Of a stretch of DNA of 36,492 nt, positions 1-11,262 are shown piece after piece; the first letter of the stretch is position 1, and every line of letters starts with the position of its first letter. The notes under the pieces are model-generated. The model did not search any database, had not been told where the DNA came from, and saw only the letters and a list, made by a program, of their open reading frames with translations. The stretch is from Chromera velia. Its lineage: Eukaryota > Sar > Chromeraceae. The stretch spans positions 55,001-91,492 of the forward strand of contig JAHBMJ010001790.1 of NCBI GenBank assembly GCA_018398765.1, given 5' to 3'. The position numbers and the translations under genes were made by a program.

Positions 1-1039
1 ATAAATTAACTCACAGTTTGATAAACGCCCCATTAGAGGGTAAACTTCGATTTAGTCTTCGAATTTCAGCTGAATGATGCAACGTTGACAGTATTTGACG
101 CCGGCTACTTTCCGATCCTACTTTTAATCGTACTGTGACACTTAACTGTAGTATTCAGAACTGTGATTTGAATAACGCACTAGCGACCACATTTTTTTTC
201 GATCGATACTATAAGCAGCTCCTCAGACTGCGAAAGAAGCACCCGTCAGGCGGACACTCTCCTTCCAGAGTTTTGCGGCGCTCTGCAGAGAAACAAACAG
301 AGAATGTGCACGAGGAGGGAAAACAGGGATATACACATACAAAAAAAAAGACCGATCACTAGCAGTAGAGCAAAGCAGTCCTACATTCTACAGTGCCCAT
401 GCAAACGGCTGCTGAGCTGTCCACACCAATCGACCCAAGTGCTATTTGTTTTGAGCGCTTTCCGTGTCTACCTCCATTTGGCTGCCTGCCCGTCTTGCCA
501 CCCGTCCCCTCCACGTTGGTATTCCACACTTTCCACTTTTGCTGAAGCAATGGGTGCACCCACCTCCCGTTCATTTCAATACTGCTCCCACACCCATCCA
601 CCCATCTACCCAACCGACCGACCGACCGACCTCGAAGTCCCTCGAGGCATCAGACCCTGGGTTCACTTTGCAGTTGGCGAAGTAGTCGCCGCTTTCTGAC
701 TGCAGACTCATAGAGAGAAAGAGAGACCATGTTCATCCATTTTGGCTCGAACGCGCTCGTGCACAGATATTCGATTCGGTAGACTAGAGGCACAAAGAAT
801 CAACTGGATGCACTGAGACAAATAACAACGATCGAAAAAAACATCAGGCAACTAAGTGAACGAATGATCACACGAGAGGATGGAAAGGAAAAAGCAAATA
901 CAAAAACCTTGAGACTCGGCTACCCAAGCTCCAAACACAAACAGAGAGAACATAAACAGAAGAGACGTGAAACGAATTTAATTCGGAGACTGACCAGGAC
1001 TCTGTCATCTGCCGAGCAAAAGATATTCGATTCGGTAGT
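1..1039. other. Left flank without a supported gene
   Basis: No reading frame here has protein-like composition or recognisable motifs. It contains a short GACC tandem near 617-632. A 25-bp sequence at 765-789 recurs with one mismatch at 1021-1045. A 41-bp sequence at 984-1024 is repeated exactly at 1060-1100, at the 3' end of the SDR gene. It may hold 3' UTR of that minus-strand gene. Nothing else is seen. Confidence 0.5.
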
Positions 1040-1100
1040 CTAGAGAAAAAAACGAATTTCGGAGACTGACCAGGACTCTGTCATCTGCCGAGCAAAAGAT
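984..1100. repeat. Local 41-bp direct duplication at the SDR 3' end
   Basis: Positions 984-1024 and 1060-1100 are identical over 41 bases. A second short repeat (1021-1045) follows the first copy and recurs at 765-789 with one mismatch. On the minus strand each 41-bp copy contains the same possible 3' splice site and the same start of a possible terminal coding exon of the SDR gene. Confidence 0.85.
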
Positions 1101-1905
1101 TTGAGTTTGAGCCCCCCGCTCGGGTGACCTTGAGGCATAAATTCTGCGAGCAGGCAAGCACAGGGACACAAAAACAGCAAATTTGTCCTTCGTTGTTGCT
1201 GAAGAGAAAAGATGGAGGGGCACACACTTCTCCTCTTGCGGCTGCAGCCCTCTCTACCATGCAAACACACAGAGCTCCGCCCTTTCTTCCCCCAGCGACC
1301 GACCCAATCGGCAGGAAAGGCACCAGGCCAATTGCAAGAGGTCCAAGGTTGTCTCCGTTGAAGAAATATCTGCAGCATGTCAGAATAGGCGGGAGGGGGT
1401 GAATGAGTGAATGAGTGACTCAGAAAAGAATGGGACGGGAGTAGACAGGGAAAGAAGAGAGAGGGGGGGGGAGAAAAACTCAGAGGACAAAAATAGAAGA
1501 ACATGAGAAAGAAGACAAAACGCGACCAAAACTGCGGCACAGAAAGGACATGGTGAGTGCTGCCGATGCCGCAGCGAAGCCAGAACACCACACACAAAGC
1601 GCTAGGGAGAGGGCCAAAGAGGACCTGGATACAAACCGGGGCAGGAGGTGGGTCAAGAAAGTGTTTAAACAGACCGCACCGTTTGCACGAAGGAAAGGAA
1701 GAGAACAAGAAAGAAAGCACTACGCCAATCTGAAATTCAGAAAAACTAGACGTTCGGGGACCTGATGAGGCACACAGCTCCAGTCTTAGGGAGCACTTTC
1801 AGAGACAGAAACAATTAATGGAAACAAACACGACAGAAACCGAGAACCCCGTTCTCCCTTCCACAATACAAAGCAAGAGGAATCGATCTGTCTGCTCACA
1901 CCGAC
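1040..1905 (-). other. Unresolved 3' exons of the SDR gene
   Basis: The SDR C-terminal third (about 60-90 residues after LVRTELGR) must lie here or in part here. The best candidate exon starts at 1369 after a good TGCAG acceptor and reads [13 protein letters not shown] in the phase left by the previous exon, like the usual G-x-Y-F end of SDRs. A second candidate starts at 1624 after ATCCAG, and an acceptor at 1101 precedes a frame ending [12 protein letters not shown] with a stop at 1040-1042. I could not join these in one continuous phase, so either an exon is missed or this end of the gene is damaged. Confidence 0.4.
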
Positions 1906-3659
1906 CTTCCCAGCTCTGTACGGACGAGGCCTGCACGCAGAGACGCAATCAGAGGAAAAATCCAAGTGAAACAGTCCATTGTTGATGGGCCTCGGAACGA
2001 CATCTCCCTAGCAGCTCCTTTCCTCACCCAGCGTTTCGCACTTCTTTCGGACAAACTTGCTTGCAGCTGTGGGACCCCTTTTTGGAAAAGCGTCGACAGG
2101 AACCAGACAGGACGGGGCAAACACACATGAGAAAGGTCGCAAAGCCGCCCAGGAAACGACGAGATAGAGGGGAGATTTTGGACGGGCAGTCATCCACTGT
2201 ACAGGTGAAAACAGAGAGGCACGCATTAAAGAAGGAACAACCTTGGAAGGCGAAAATTTCATCAAGCGCAGCATCGTAACAGGCTCATGAACCTAGAGAC
2301 AGCACACCAAAACCCCCATTCATTTATTCATTTCCCTTGCCTCCCTTATCTGCATGAGCCGACCTGGGTGACAAGCTAACGTGACGATGTCGGAATTGGC
2401 AGCCCGCAGCCGTCTGCAGAGATGAGGGAGATTCAACTGATTGAGTCTGTTCACGTTGATGAGAACGACAGACACAGGAGAAGAAGACGTCAAAAAAGGG
2501 ACACGACAACCGCTTTGCCATCACCCGTATTCCCAGATGGTAGCCGCATCTTGCTCTGAGCTAGAACAAAAAAAGAAACAAAAGTGCATTGCAATAGGCA
2601 GAGTGACGACCGACCTGTCCAGTTCCCGTGTGAAGAGAATGTTGGCCAATTTTGATCTGCAAAACGACAGAGAGAACCGCTATGAGAGGTGGGGCAGGAC
2701 CATAAATGGAATACAGGAAAACATGTCGATCATTTCAGAGGCGCAAAAGGCGACACAAAGGAGAAGGGTGGGGAGAGAGGGTGAGCGAGAGTAGTGTGTT
2801 AAGTGAGTGAGTGTTGCAGATCAGAGCCAGGATGTGACGGTTTGCTTGTCGAGAGCGGGGATGGTTGACCTATTCTGTTCTTAAGAAATCGGTTCAGGAA
2901 CCCCCAAAACTCGAAGGATTCTGCTACAAGTCCCTTGCCTATCTTACAACACCATGCACACTCCCTCCCTCCCTCCCTCCCTCCCTCTTCGCTGACCGTC
3001 CGTAGGCCTTCCAGGGATCGTAAGCGCCTTCTTTTGTGAGTTGGAGGTCCTCCAGCCAGTCAGGAGACGCCTTTGGAGAGAGAAGGGAGTGAAACGAGGG
3101 AAATGGGTTTGGTGAGCATGCAGGGGGGAGCTTACAGGTGCAAGCAAAGAGAACGACAAAAAAGAACAACTGGGGCACCGCAAATGCACGTGCATGACGG
3201 TCAAATGGGTTGACAGTCGAAGAAGAAGACATTGAGTTCTTCTGGAGTTCTCAAGTAGCACAACGATTCTTCCTTTCCGACTTTCCACTTTTGTACGGTG
3301 CATCCCCTTCTCTCTCTTTGTCTTCGATGGATATCTTTCCCCTCGTCCCCTTTCCTTCCCCCCCCACCCCCCCCGCCTTCTCATCGCTTACCAATTCATG
3401 GGCACGTGACGAAACGTTCACAACGCGCCCCTTGGAGGCCTTTGCGACGTTCTCGAGGAGAAGAGAGGTCAAGAGGAAGTGACCGAGGTGGTTGATCTGT
3501 ACACGCATGCATGCACGCACGCACGTACGTGCAATCACTCACACATACATGTGCGCAGAGAGACACAAAGATATGCAGAAGAGAGGAAGAGTCAGGTGCC
3601 TACACACGTGTACGAAGCAGGAGACGAAAGACTTCTTTGCGAATGGTCCTCGATCTCGA

Positions 3660-3692
<33 letters not shown>

Positions 3693-6205
3693 TCTCAATC
3701 GTCCAACTGAAATGAGAGAACAGGGATCCTCTCTGCTCAAATACAGAGAGAGAACAACTCGAGACGAACAAAGAACAAGACTCGTCAGTCAACCGACACT
3801 GATTCAGCGAATCAACAAACCACACGCTTGACTCCAATCGGGCAAGAAAATGCGACAAATTTCAACTTGCGGGATAGATCCTCTCTTTAATTGCCTGAGG
3901 AATCCATCAGAACCAAAAGGTATGCCCCCCACTCGCCACTAGGAAGAAAAACCCGCTTCAAATCCCTTTCCACCATGCTTCCATGTCATGTTTCTTTCAA
4001 TCACTTCCGATGCAAACTGACCAACACAGCTGTGTTTGCCTGCCAACTGACCCCCAGTTGCTTTTCAAATCCGTCCGCCGTCTCCTCTCTTTGCGGAATT
4101 GCCATTACTCCTGTGGCACGCATAGAGGGAGACAGAGAAGTCAAAACAGACGCATAGACAGGTAGGCACTTACGCATTAAAGAATGACACGACAAAAGAA
4201 CACTAGAACTAGTTAGTCGACCAAAGGATCCGCTCGAGAAGGCTGAATGAGAGTCAAAAAAAGAAATCAGACGGAAGCAATAGAGCCCTACTCATGATGA
4301 CGGACAGCTTTGTGCCGCCCCATCCCCGTCTCACTGCCCGTCCGTCGCTCTTTCTGTCCCTCTCTTTTTGTTGAGACGCTCAGTTTGGGAACTGTACGAA
4401 GGAAAAACCGGAACAAAAAGTGGACGGAAACTTTCGGTCAAATGACGCTGAAGAGTCTCTCCTCAACGGAAGAAGATAAAAACGCGCAAGCACTGAAAAA
4501 TCATTGACGTCCACACACTGGCTGGCGCATGCAACAACTCGCACGGTTTCCGTTCATTACTGTTCGGAGACAGAGATGAACGAACACTAAAAAAGAAAAG
4601 GACAAGCGGCTTACAACAAGAAAAAAGGAAATCCAGACCACCGACCCTCTCACTGAAGCAACCAACCACACCAGCCGACCGACCAGCGTTGTTCATCAGG
4701 ACGTCCAAAGGAAAATCTTTTCCGAATTTTTGACGGAGCGCAGACGCAAACTGAAAAAAAAAGAAGGCAGACAAAGGAAGCGAAAACAGAGGATCGACGG
4801 ATTTGGTCAAGATGGTGAAAGCGAGTGGAGACAGTAAGGCGGGGAAGAGTCTTGCCCAGAGAAACCAGAGAGGGGAAGAAGACGGAGAACATCAAAGCTG
4901 CCTCAGACACTTTTGGCACTCTATCCGGGCACTGAGGTCTTACCTGTCTTCCTGCCTGCCTCTATGCCACACATCGATTCTCCCAGGCCGTCAATTGACT
5001 TTCAGATCCCTCTTTGTGCCTCATTTTTCTAACACTTCTAATTCCCGTATCTGAAGAGACTCCCCCCACTGCGGATTGAATGAGCAGGACTTGACCTTCT
5101 AGATCAAGCTGCAAAGTTTGACGCTTCACTTGTGTCCCGATTTGTTCAAATGATCCCTCTGGCTGACTGACTTCTTTGATGCTTTTCAGGTCCGCGAGGT
5201 CCAATTGGAGTGTGTCGATGTTTCCCTTCTTCCCCTCCTCCTTGTCCTTCAGGGACTCCTTCACTTCCTCTACAGCTGCCTGAATAAAGGGTGGGAGGGA
5301 GGAACGGAGGGAATCCAAGGGACTGAAAGAAGGGCAAAAGCAGAGGGGAAGGGGAAGAAAAAAAGCAGACACACGCGGTCCAGTGAAGAGAAGGGCGGGC
5401 AGCGAGAACGGACGCAAAAGGTACGGAGGGAAAAAAGGTGCAGGCGGTGAGAGAGAGATAGAGAGAGAGAGAGAACGAATGTAACTCCCATCAACATCTT
5501 TTCCTCTCTGATTCTATCACCCCCCCCCCCCTTTCCGCCAGTCCACTCACCTGTCCCTTCTCCGGACTCCGTGAGGCGATCAGAATGTTCGCTCCATACC
5601 CTGCAAGCTGCTTGGCTGAGGCCAACCCGAGGCCTGTGTTGCCCCCTGTGATGACGATATTCTTCCCAGAGAGGTCGGGCGTCTCCTTGTACTTTGGTCT
5701 GCATGTGAAAAGGAGAAGAGGAGGGGGGCATGGGCAAGACCGGTTGTATTGATAGATCGCTTTGCCGTCTCCTCTACAAGTGCCGTCTCCGCTCCGTAAT
5801 TGGGTCTCCATGCGATGCCTTGGCAGTTTTCCACCCGCACTGGACACGAAGTCAAAGAAGCGGAAAGGCGAATGATGACAGAGGGCTTGTTTACAGAGCA
5901 AGCTCAAGAAATTCCGGTGGAACCAATCACTGACGGGCTATCTAGACTCGCCTAGACACTCCCCCCCACACACCTACCCACCCATCGAGAATGATCTTTC
6001 CTGCCGTCAGAGCACCCAGTCCCACTGCCTGTGCATACAGCTTCCTTCTGTTGATCTCTGGGGGGGGGTTCTTGGGGTCTTGGGGAATGGCTTCGAGGGA
6101 GGACAGACGGGAGAGGCGAGACGGAGACGGAGACGCCCCGCTGATTGAAAAACCACTCGCTTGCCCCACGAGGGCAAAGACCAGGAGACACTCTTGAACC
6201 CTCAT
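1040..6205 (-). CDS. Plastid-targeted short-chain dehydrogenase/reductase (SDR), multi-exon
   Basis: NAD(P)-dependent oxidoreductase of the classical SDR fold, nearest in style to retinol-dehydrogenase, WWOX or Tic32-like members; the substrate cannot be told. Exons on the minus strand: 6205-5982, 5698-5551, 5279-5172, 4750-4684, 4110-4052, 3496-3392, 3070-2997, 2656-2615, 2413-2364, 1930-1906. All have GT-AG borders and continuous phase. Motifs in order: TGGNTGLG cofactor loop, LDLADL, NNAG, NHLGHF, NVSS (catalytic Ser), YGRSK (YxxxK catalytic pair), HPG followed by LVRTELGR. The N-terminus ([19 protein letters not shown]) looks like a signal peptide ending before a Phe. A Ser/Pro/Arg-rich stretch follows, as in secondary-plastid leaders. 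It then has NRRKLYAQA and a mildly hydrophobic run. Exons after 1906 are uncertain: a candidate starts at 1369 (YFFNGDN) and another near 1624. The 3' limit given (stop at 1040-1042) is tentative. Confidence 0.85.
2961..2987. repeat. (CTCC)n repeat in an SDR intron
   Basis: CTCC/TCCC tetranucleotide repeat just inside the intron that follows SDR exon 7 (3070-2997). Confidence 0.9.
3661..3691. repeat. (CA)n microsatellite in an SDR intron
   Basis: CA repeat on the plus strand, GT on the coding strand, in the intron between SDR exons 5 and 6. Confidence 0.95.
5451..5474. repeat. (AG)n microsatellite in an SDR intron
   Basis: AG repeat with one interruption; CT on the coding strand, in the intron between SDR exons 2 and 3. 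Confidence 0.9.
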
Positions 6206-6489
6206 CTAGATGCTGCTCAGGTGTATTCTATTCTGATGGGAAACGCCTCAGTTTGTCTGTCAATGATTCAATGAACACCTCTGGAGACAGACATCTGCAT
6301 GGCTGAGACGACAGTCGCGAGCGCGGCGCAGCCCGAATCGCCGAACTGGCGCCGCGGCGCCGGCCCGCCGCTGCCGCCACCACGCATGCGCAGGTCATGC
6401 GCACACGGCCGTCTAGACGATCTGACGCACTCCGTGCGAATGGCCCGGAAAGCGAAATTTATTCTTGTTGCCCCTGCTTTAAATTTGGA

Positions 6490-6900
6490 AAGTGCCTCCT
6501 CAGCTGAATTGTCTTTCCGGGGCCGAGCTTGGCGTGCGTTCAGATCTTCCTGTAAACGTCGGACGCAGCCATCCGTGTGGTCTAGGGGGGTGCAATTTTT
6601 GTTAAGTGCCCTCTCAGCTTCGCTTTCCGGGCCATCTGACGCACTCCGTGCAAATGGCCCGGAAAGTAAAATTAACTTTAGACTTGGAATTAACTAAAGT
6701 TGGAAGTGCTTAAATTTTGTTAAGTACCCTCTCAGCAGTATTTCCGGAGTAATGATAAAATTACGTGCGCCATATAGTTTTTTAATTGGAGATTCAGCAC
6801 GTACGCCGACATCCGAGGCCTCCCACCTCAACTCTTTGTAAGTGCCCCTCAGCTACGCTTTTCAGGCCACTGCGCACTGCTAGCCGGCGCATGTCAGTGT
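6490..6900 (+). repeat. Diverged ~116-bp tandem units in the LINE 5' UTR
   Basis: A core resembling AAGTGCCCTCTCAGC followed by a CTTTCCGGGCC-like block recurs at about 6490, 6604, 6722 and 6840, a spacing of 114-118 bp. The block TCTGACGCACTCCGTGC plus AATGGCCCGGAAAG is present at about 6420-6455 and again at 6634-6668. Such 5' tandem units act as promoter monomers in some LINEs (mouse L1 is the known case); that role here is inference. Confidence 0.7.
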
Positions 6901-7380
6901 CGGGGCTGCCCGGCGGGTGCCAGGGGGCCGCCCCTATAGTTCCTTTTTTAATCACCTGGAGGTCTATAAGCTACTTTAATATACCTCTGCTTAATTTAAA
7001 TAGAATCTTGTAGTAACTGTTTAAAGTAATTTTGCCTTTCTCTATTACTAGTTTTCCTGTAGAGTTTCCTAGCGATCGAAAATGTACTCTCCTACGTACT
7101 CTCTGTCATAAAAAATGGTCTTTTCCTACGTACGCTCCTATGTACCCTCCTACATACTTTTTAATGGCCTTTTCATATAGATGCTATGCTATGCTGTCTT
7201 CTGCTGTCTGTCTGTCTTCTGCTGTCTTCTTGAACTGCATTCTCAGAGCAAATCAAAACGAAACCTTTCTAAGGAAAAAAGGTGAAGAGACTGCAGAGTT
7301 TGGAGATACGTTGCCAAAAGCCGTCTCCTGTATCCTCCTACAAGGGCTGTTGCTTCTGTCTTGTTGGCGCTTGCTGGCAG

Positions 7381-9192
7381 ATGGCTGGTAAAGGCTCCTC
7401 TGATTTTTCTTTTCCAAAGCCGGTCTCCAGTCCCCTGGAATCGGTAGCAGTAAATCAGCTGAGCGCCCTTCTGGATATGAAACTGAAGGTTCAGTTGGAG
7501 GACCTCAACAGATCGTTTACCAACCAGTTAGAGCCGGTGAAAACCTAGCTCGTAGCCCTCACCCAGGGTCAAGCTGAGGACCGGAAACGGCTTAGCGGCT
7601 TGGAGGGGAAAATAAAGGTTCTGAGGGATAAAGTCACCGAACTAAAGGAAAAATCCCCTAGCGCAGATCTCTTCAAAGCGGCTGAGGAGAAGAGACTCTG
7701 CACCCAAGAGATCCAAGGACTCTTCCTAAGCGGGGGCCCGATCTCTTTCGACTGGGATCTGAAAAAGTTCCTGAGGGACTGTGCCAGATACCCCCAAATC
7801 TCCAATATGCGACTCAAAGAAGCAGAAGCATTTTCCGTAGCCATGATGTCAACGATCAAGAGCAAGTCTTCGTAGAAACCCAGACCCAACCCGAAGAAAC
7901 CAAACAAGAAGCTCGGCCAACCGAAGACGACTCTTATGTTTGACTCAGATGATAATGCGGAGAAGTGTGACAAGCTCTTTGGTGAGCGGTTTTGTATAGA
8001 AACCAAAGATGGGAGACTGTTCTTTTGCCGTATACCAAAAAACGAGCAGCAGAAGAAACAGTCAAGGGTTCGGTGGGCGAGGGGAGTACTCGCCTCCCCT
8101 GATGCTCACGATGAGGAGGAGGTGAAGGAAGCAAAGGAAGTGGTCGCGAAGGAGGGGGATGAGAACGGGTTGAGGCCAGTCGTGAATCCAGTCCCGCACA
8201 CCGTGGATACACCTTCCAGGCTGCAAGGGGCGTCTACGGTTTTCTACCCCAGGAGCCATGGTCCCCCCGCAGAGGCCATAGCTCGGCCTACCCCCATGAC
8301 TGCCCCCATGGTAGCCCCCATGTACAGCTTCCCGTCTAGCTTCCCGTCTCCATACCCTTACCACCAGGGGTATTCGGACGGAATGCTGAATGGACCCCAA
8401 CCCCTGCCTGCCCCACATTTCTTTCCCAATTTCCAACCCGTGCTCGGCCTTAATGGGGGTGTGGGCTCTGAACAAGCTGGCATGGTGCTGGTCAGGGGGG
8501 GAGAGGAACGGCAGGAGACGGCGGTGGAGTCCGGGCCCCTCTTCAGTTCATTCGCAGACATTGATCGATCCCACCAGACCCCACCCGCATCTCCCGCAAG
8601 AAGGGGACAGATCCGACAGAGAGATGATGCACCGGCATCATCAGCCCCTCCAGCAAGGCAGGGGAAGCTCAGAGGAGGGGATGAGTCCCGGACCGATGGA
8701 GAAATGTTCGAGGAGCCTGATTCTCCGAGGGAAGAGGAGGGTGATGGCCCTCCGGGCCCTCGGGCCTGAAAGAAGTCGGGGGAGGGGAAAAGGATCCAAA
8801 CCCCTCCCGTGCCGGCACATAACGGATCCCTCGGAGATGATAAAGCAGGTTATGTGAAGTTAAGTCGTTTGCTGACGAGGAGAAGGGCGTTGGTGTGTGA
8901 GATGGAGAAATGAGCAGTGGCGATTCAGACTCTTGAGGAAGAAATAGACAGAATCAGTGAGAGAAAGAAAATTGAGGGCAGAGAGCGAGCTGTGAATTGT
9001 ATCTTCCAGGCTGTGGAAGAAGTTGGGCTGTTGGGGTGGTTGAGATCAGGGACTGAAGGGGGGGTGGGAAAGCGTTGCAAAGGGGTATTTTGGGGAGGGA
9101 AGGAACGTTCCCCTGTCTCGGTTACGAACCGGTTTGCACTCTTTGAAAATTGTGTAAAGAAGTTTTCCTTTCGGTCTCAAATCTCTTTCTAA
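7381..9192 (+). pseudogene. LINE ORF1 remnant (coiled-coil, Pro-rich), four internal stops
   Basis: One reading frame runs from ATG 7381 to TAA 9190-9192, about 604 codons. It is interrupted by TAG 7546, TAG 7873, TGA 8767 and TGA 8911, with no frameshift. The first part (about residues 20-140) is charged and heptad-like, with LEGKIKVLRDKVTELKEK. A central part is acidic, then rich in Pro, Met and Tyr. The last part (around 8914-9030) is again helical and charged (QTLEEEIDRISERKKIEGRE). ORF1 proteins of non-LTR elements usually bind RNA and multimerise through coiled coils. I see no zinc knuckle or RRM here. Each stop is one C-to-T change from a Gln or Arg codon. Its position directly upstream of ORF2 supports the call. 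Confidence 0.75.
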
Positions 9193-10014
9193 AAAACGGT
9201 ATTCCCTCTGTCACATTGTGTTATTGAAACCTCCGATGGAAATGATCACACTATTGGACCGACGACACCCTGCGACGAGCCTGTAGACCCCAGTGACCGA
9301 CTGGGGGAGGGGGGGATGGATAGGCCGGGGGGAACTACGGTCTATCCGATGCCGGTCAGTGGGGTAGGGAAGGTTTCTGATCGCGCTCCCCTTCATGCTT
9401 TTTCTGAGAAGACACAGTTTCTCCCCCCTCCCCCTGTGTGCAGGTCACAGCAGGGCGGAGGGAGGTGGACAGGGAAACACTTTAGGGGGGCACGGAAAGG
9501 GATTCGCGGATGGCCTTCTGGAAGGAGGTGGGGCCAAAGACCTCCGGATTTGTTGGAGACGGGAACTCCAAAGAGCTAGGGTGGGGGGTTGAAGGGAGGG
9601 GAGGGGAAGCAGCAACTTGGAGGGGGGGACATAGAAGAGGACTTTCTGGGTGGGTAGAGAGGGAATAAAGTATGCGATGACAGTAAACTCGGCTTGTGCA
9701 TGCATAGAAGAGAGGCCTTCTTGGTAGACTTCGGACAAAGAACGTATGACAGAACGCTATCTTCTCTAGCAATCACACATGATATTCACACAGGTAGGAC
9801 ACCTTTGCCTCTCTCGGATGCATCGACTCTCAATACATGCCATTCTCCTCTTGGAGTAGCTGACAATGTCATCTCTTTGGATAAAGAAAAACACATGAGT
9901 GCAGAAGGTATCGAATGGAAGGTGACAGATGTATACAATGTTTCTTTTCCTTTTCTTTCACTTCCTCTTCCTCTCTCTCTCACTAGGGTGGGGGGAGGGG
10001 GGAAGAACCAACCA
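9193..10014 (+). other. LINE inter-ORF region
   Basis: Sequence between ORF1 and the first clear ORF2 coding. It is G-rich on the plus strand with several runs of G. Short open stretches exist (for example 9316-9579 and from 9700 on), but their composition is not convincing. It could hold the 5' part of ORF2 or non-coding linker. Confidence 0.4.
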
Positions 10015-10346
10015 ATGAGGAAGACAGGAGGGAAAGGAAATGAAGAGATGAGGAAAGGAACAGATAGACGGGGGGAGAAAGGAAAGGGGGGTAACGGAAG
10101 AAGCTTCAAAGGGAATGGAGAAAATGAAAAAGGAAAAAACAAAAGAGGGGGTGACGGCCGGGGTCCTCTGGACGCCTTGGGGAGAAAGAAGTCGAAGAAA
10201 GAGCGGACCCAGTGCTGCAAATATAGTTGTGCTGCGAATAGCACCTGCAACCACTGTACTAGGTGCGCTAAGCTCAAAAGGGCTTGCTGGAACTGTTCTT
10301 TAGGAAGACAGGGTAAATGTCAGAATTCTTTTAGAAATTCTTCCCC

Positions 10347-10416
10347 TTTTGCTTCTTTTTCTTCTTTTTCTTCTTCTTCTCCCTCCCCTTCTCCTTCCGC
10401 TTCCTCTTTGTCTTCT

Positions 10417-10448
<32 letters not shown>

Positions 10449-10514
10449 TTCTTCTTCTTCTTCCTCCTCCTCCTCCTCTTCTTCTTCTTCTTTTCTTCTT
10501 CTTCTTCTTCCTCG
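10347..10514 (+). repeat. TTC/TCT microsatellite coding polyserine in LINE ORF2
   Basis: Imperfect TTC/TCC repeat of about 165 bp. In frame 1 it encodes Ser runs that join the upstream Cys-rich cluster; downstream coding is in frame 3. A length change here is the simplest cause of the frame change. Confidence 0.85.
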
Positions 10515-11154
10515 GCGGCAGGCAGTGGGGGGAAAGACGGAAGGGGGGGAGGGATTAACGGAAATAGAGCCGCGCAAGATTTGTTAGGTTATGCTAGGAA
10601 GGAGGGGGGCCATCCAGCTAGACCCCTCCCCCATCCCGGGCTGATCAACCCGTTGAATGCATGCATGCAGGTTCAAAATCCTATGAACTCTCTTTCTCTC
10701 TCCTCTTTTTCTCCTCTTTCTGGATCTGCTATGGCCGAAGAACCTTTTCTCTCCGCATCTTCGCATTTTTTGTCTTCTTCCTCTTCCTTGTTGTTTGTTT
10801 ATGATGAGAGTGAGCTGGGACTCGACGGAGGATCTGATCCTGCATTGAATCGTAGCTTGAGTGAAATTTTGCTTTCACGGCCTTCGCCGTTATCTAACGA
10901 GCTTTCTCGCTCGAGGGGACAGGGCCTTCCGTCCCCTTTTTCTGGATCGCCACGCCTTTTTGACTCTGAGTCCTCTTCCCCGCAGAGCGATCTCCCTCCT
11001 ATTTATCGACCTTCCTCTTTTGTGGCAGCCTTGACACTCCTCATCCCACACAGCAAGAGAAGGAAGAGAAAGAAATGAAGGAGAGATCGTGATATTCTGG
11101 ATGATTCTTCTTCCTTTTGCTCTGCTGCCTCGCATGCTCCTCCCAAATCGTCCT

Positions 11155-11262
11155 CTTCTTCTTTTTCTTCTTTTTTGGATTTTTCTTCTCCCCCCTCCTC
11201 CCCCTCCTCCTTTTCTTCTTCTTCTTCTTCTTCTTCTTCTTTTTCTTCTTCTCCTCCTCTAC
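11155..11262 (+). repeat. Second TTC/TCC serine-coding repeat
   Basis: Imperfect TTC/TCT/CCT repeat just before the endonuclease domain, coding a Ser/Pro/Phe-rich linker in frame 3. Two such linkers flank a moderately complex Ser-rich region. Confidence 0.85.

Noticed and set aside
1040-1720. 226-residue minus-strand ORF as a separate gene
   Set aside because: It has leucine, serine and phenylalanine runs from pyrimidine-rich intron sequence and no coherent domain; only short pieces fit SDR exons.
3479-3831. ORFs rich in His-Thr or Cys-Val repeats, here and at 16232-16533, 26375-26891, 27216-27472 and 35477-35972
   Set aside because: They are translations of CA/GT microsatellites inside introns.
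10320-10577. Minus-strand ORF of almost pure Glu
   Set aside because: It is the reverse reading of the TTC/TCT serine repeat of LINE ORF2, with no independent support.
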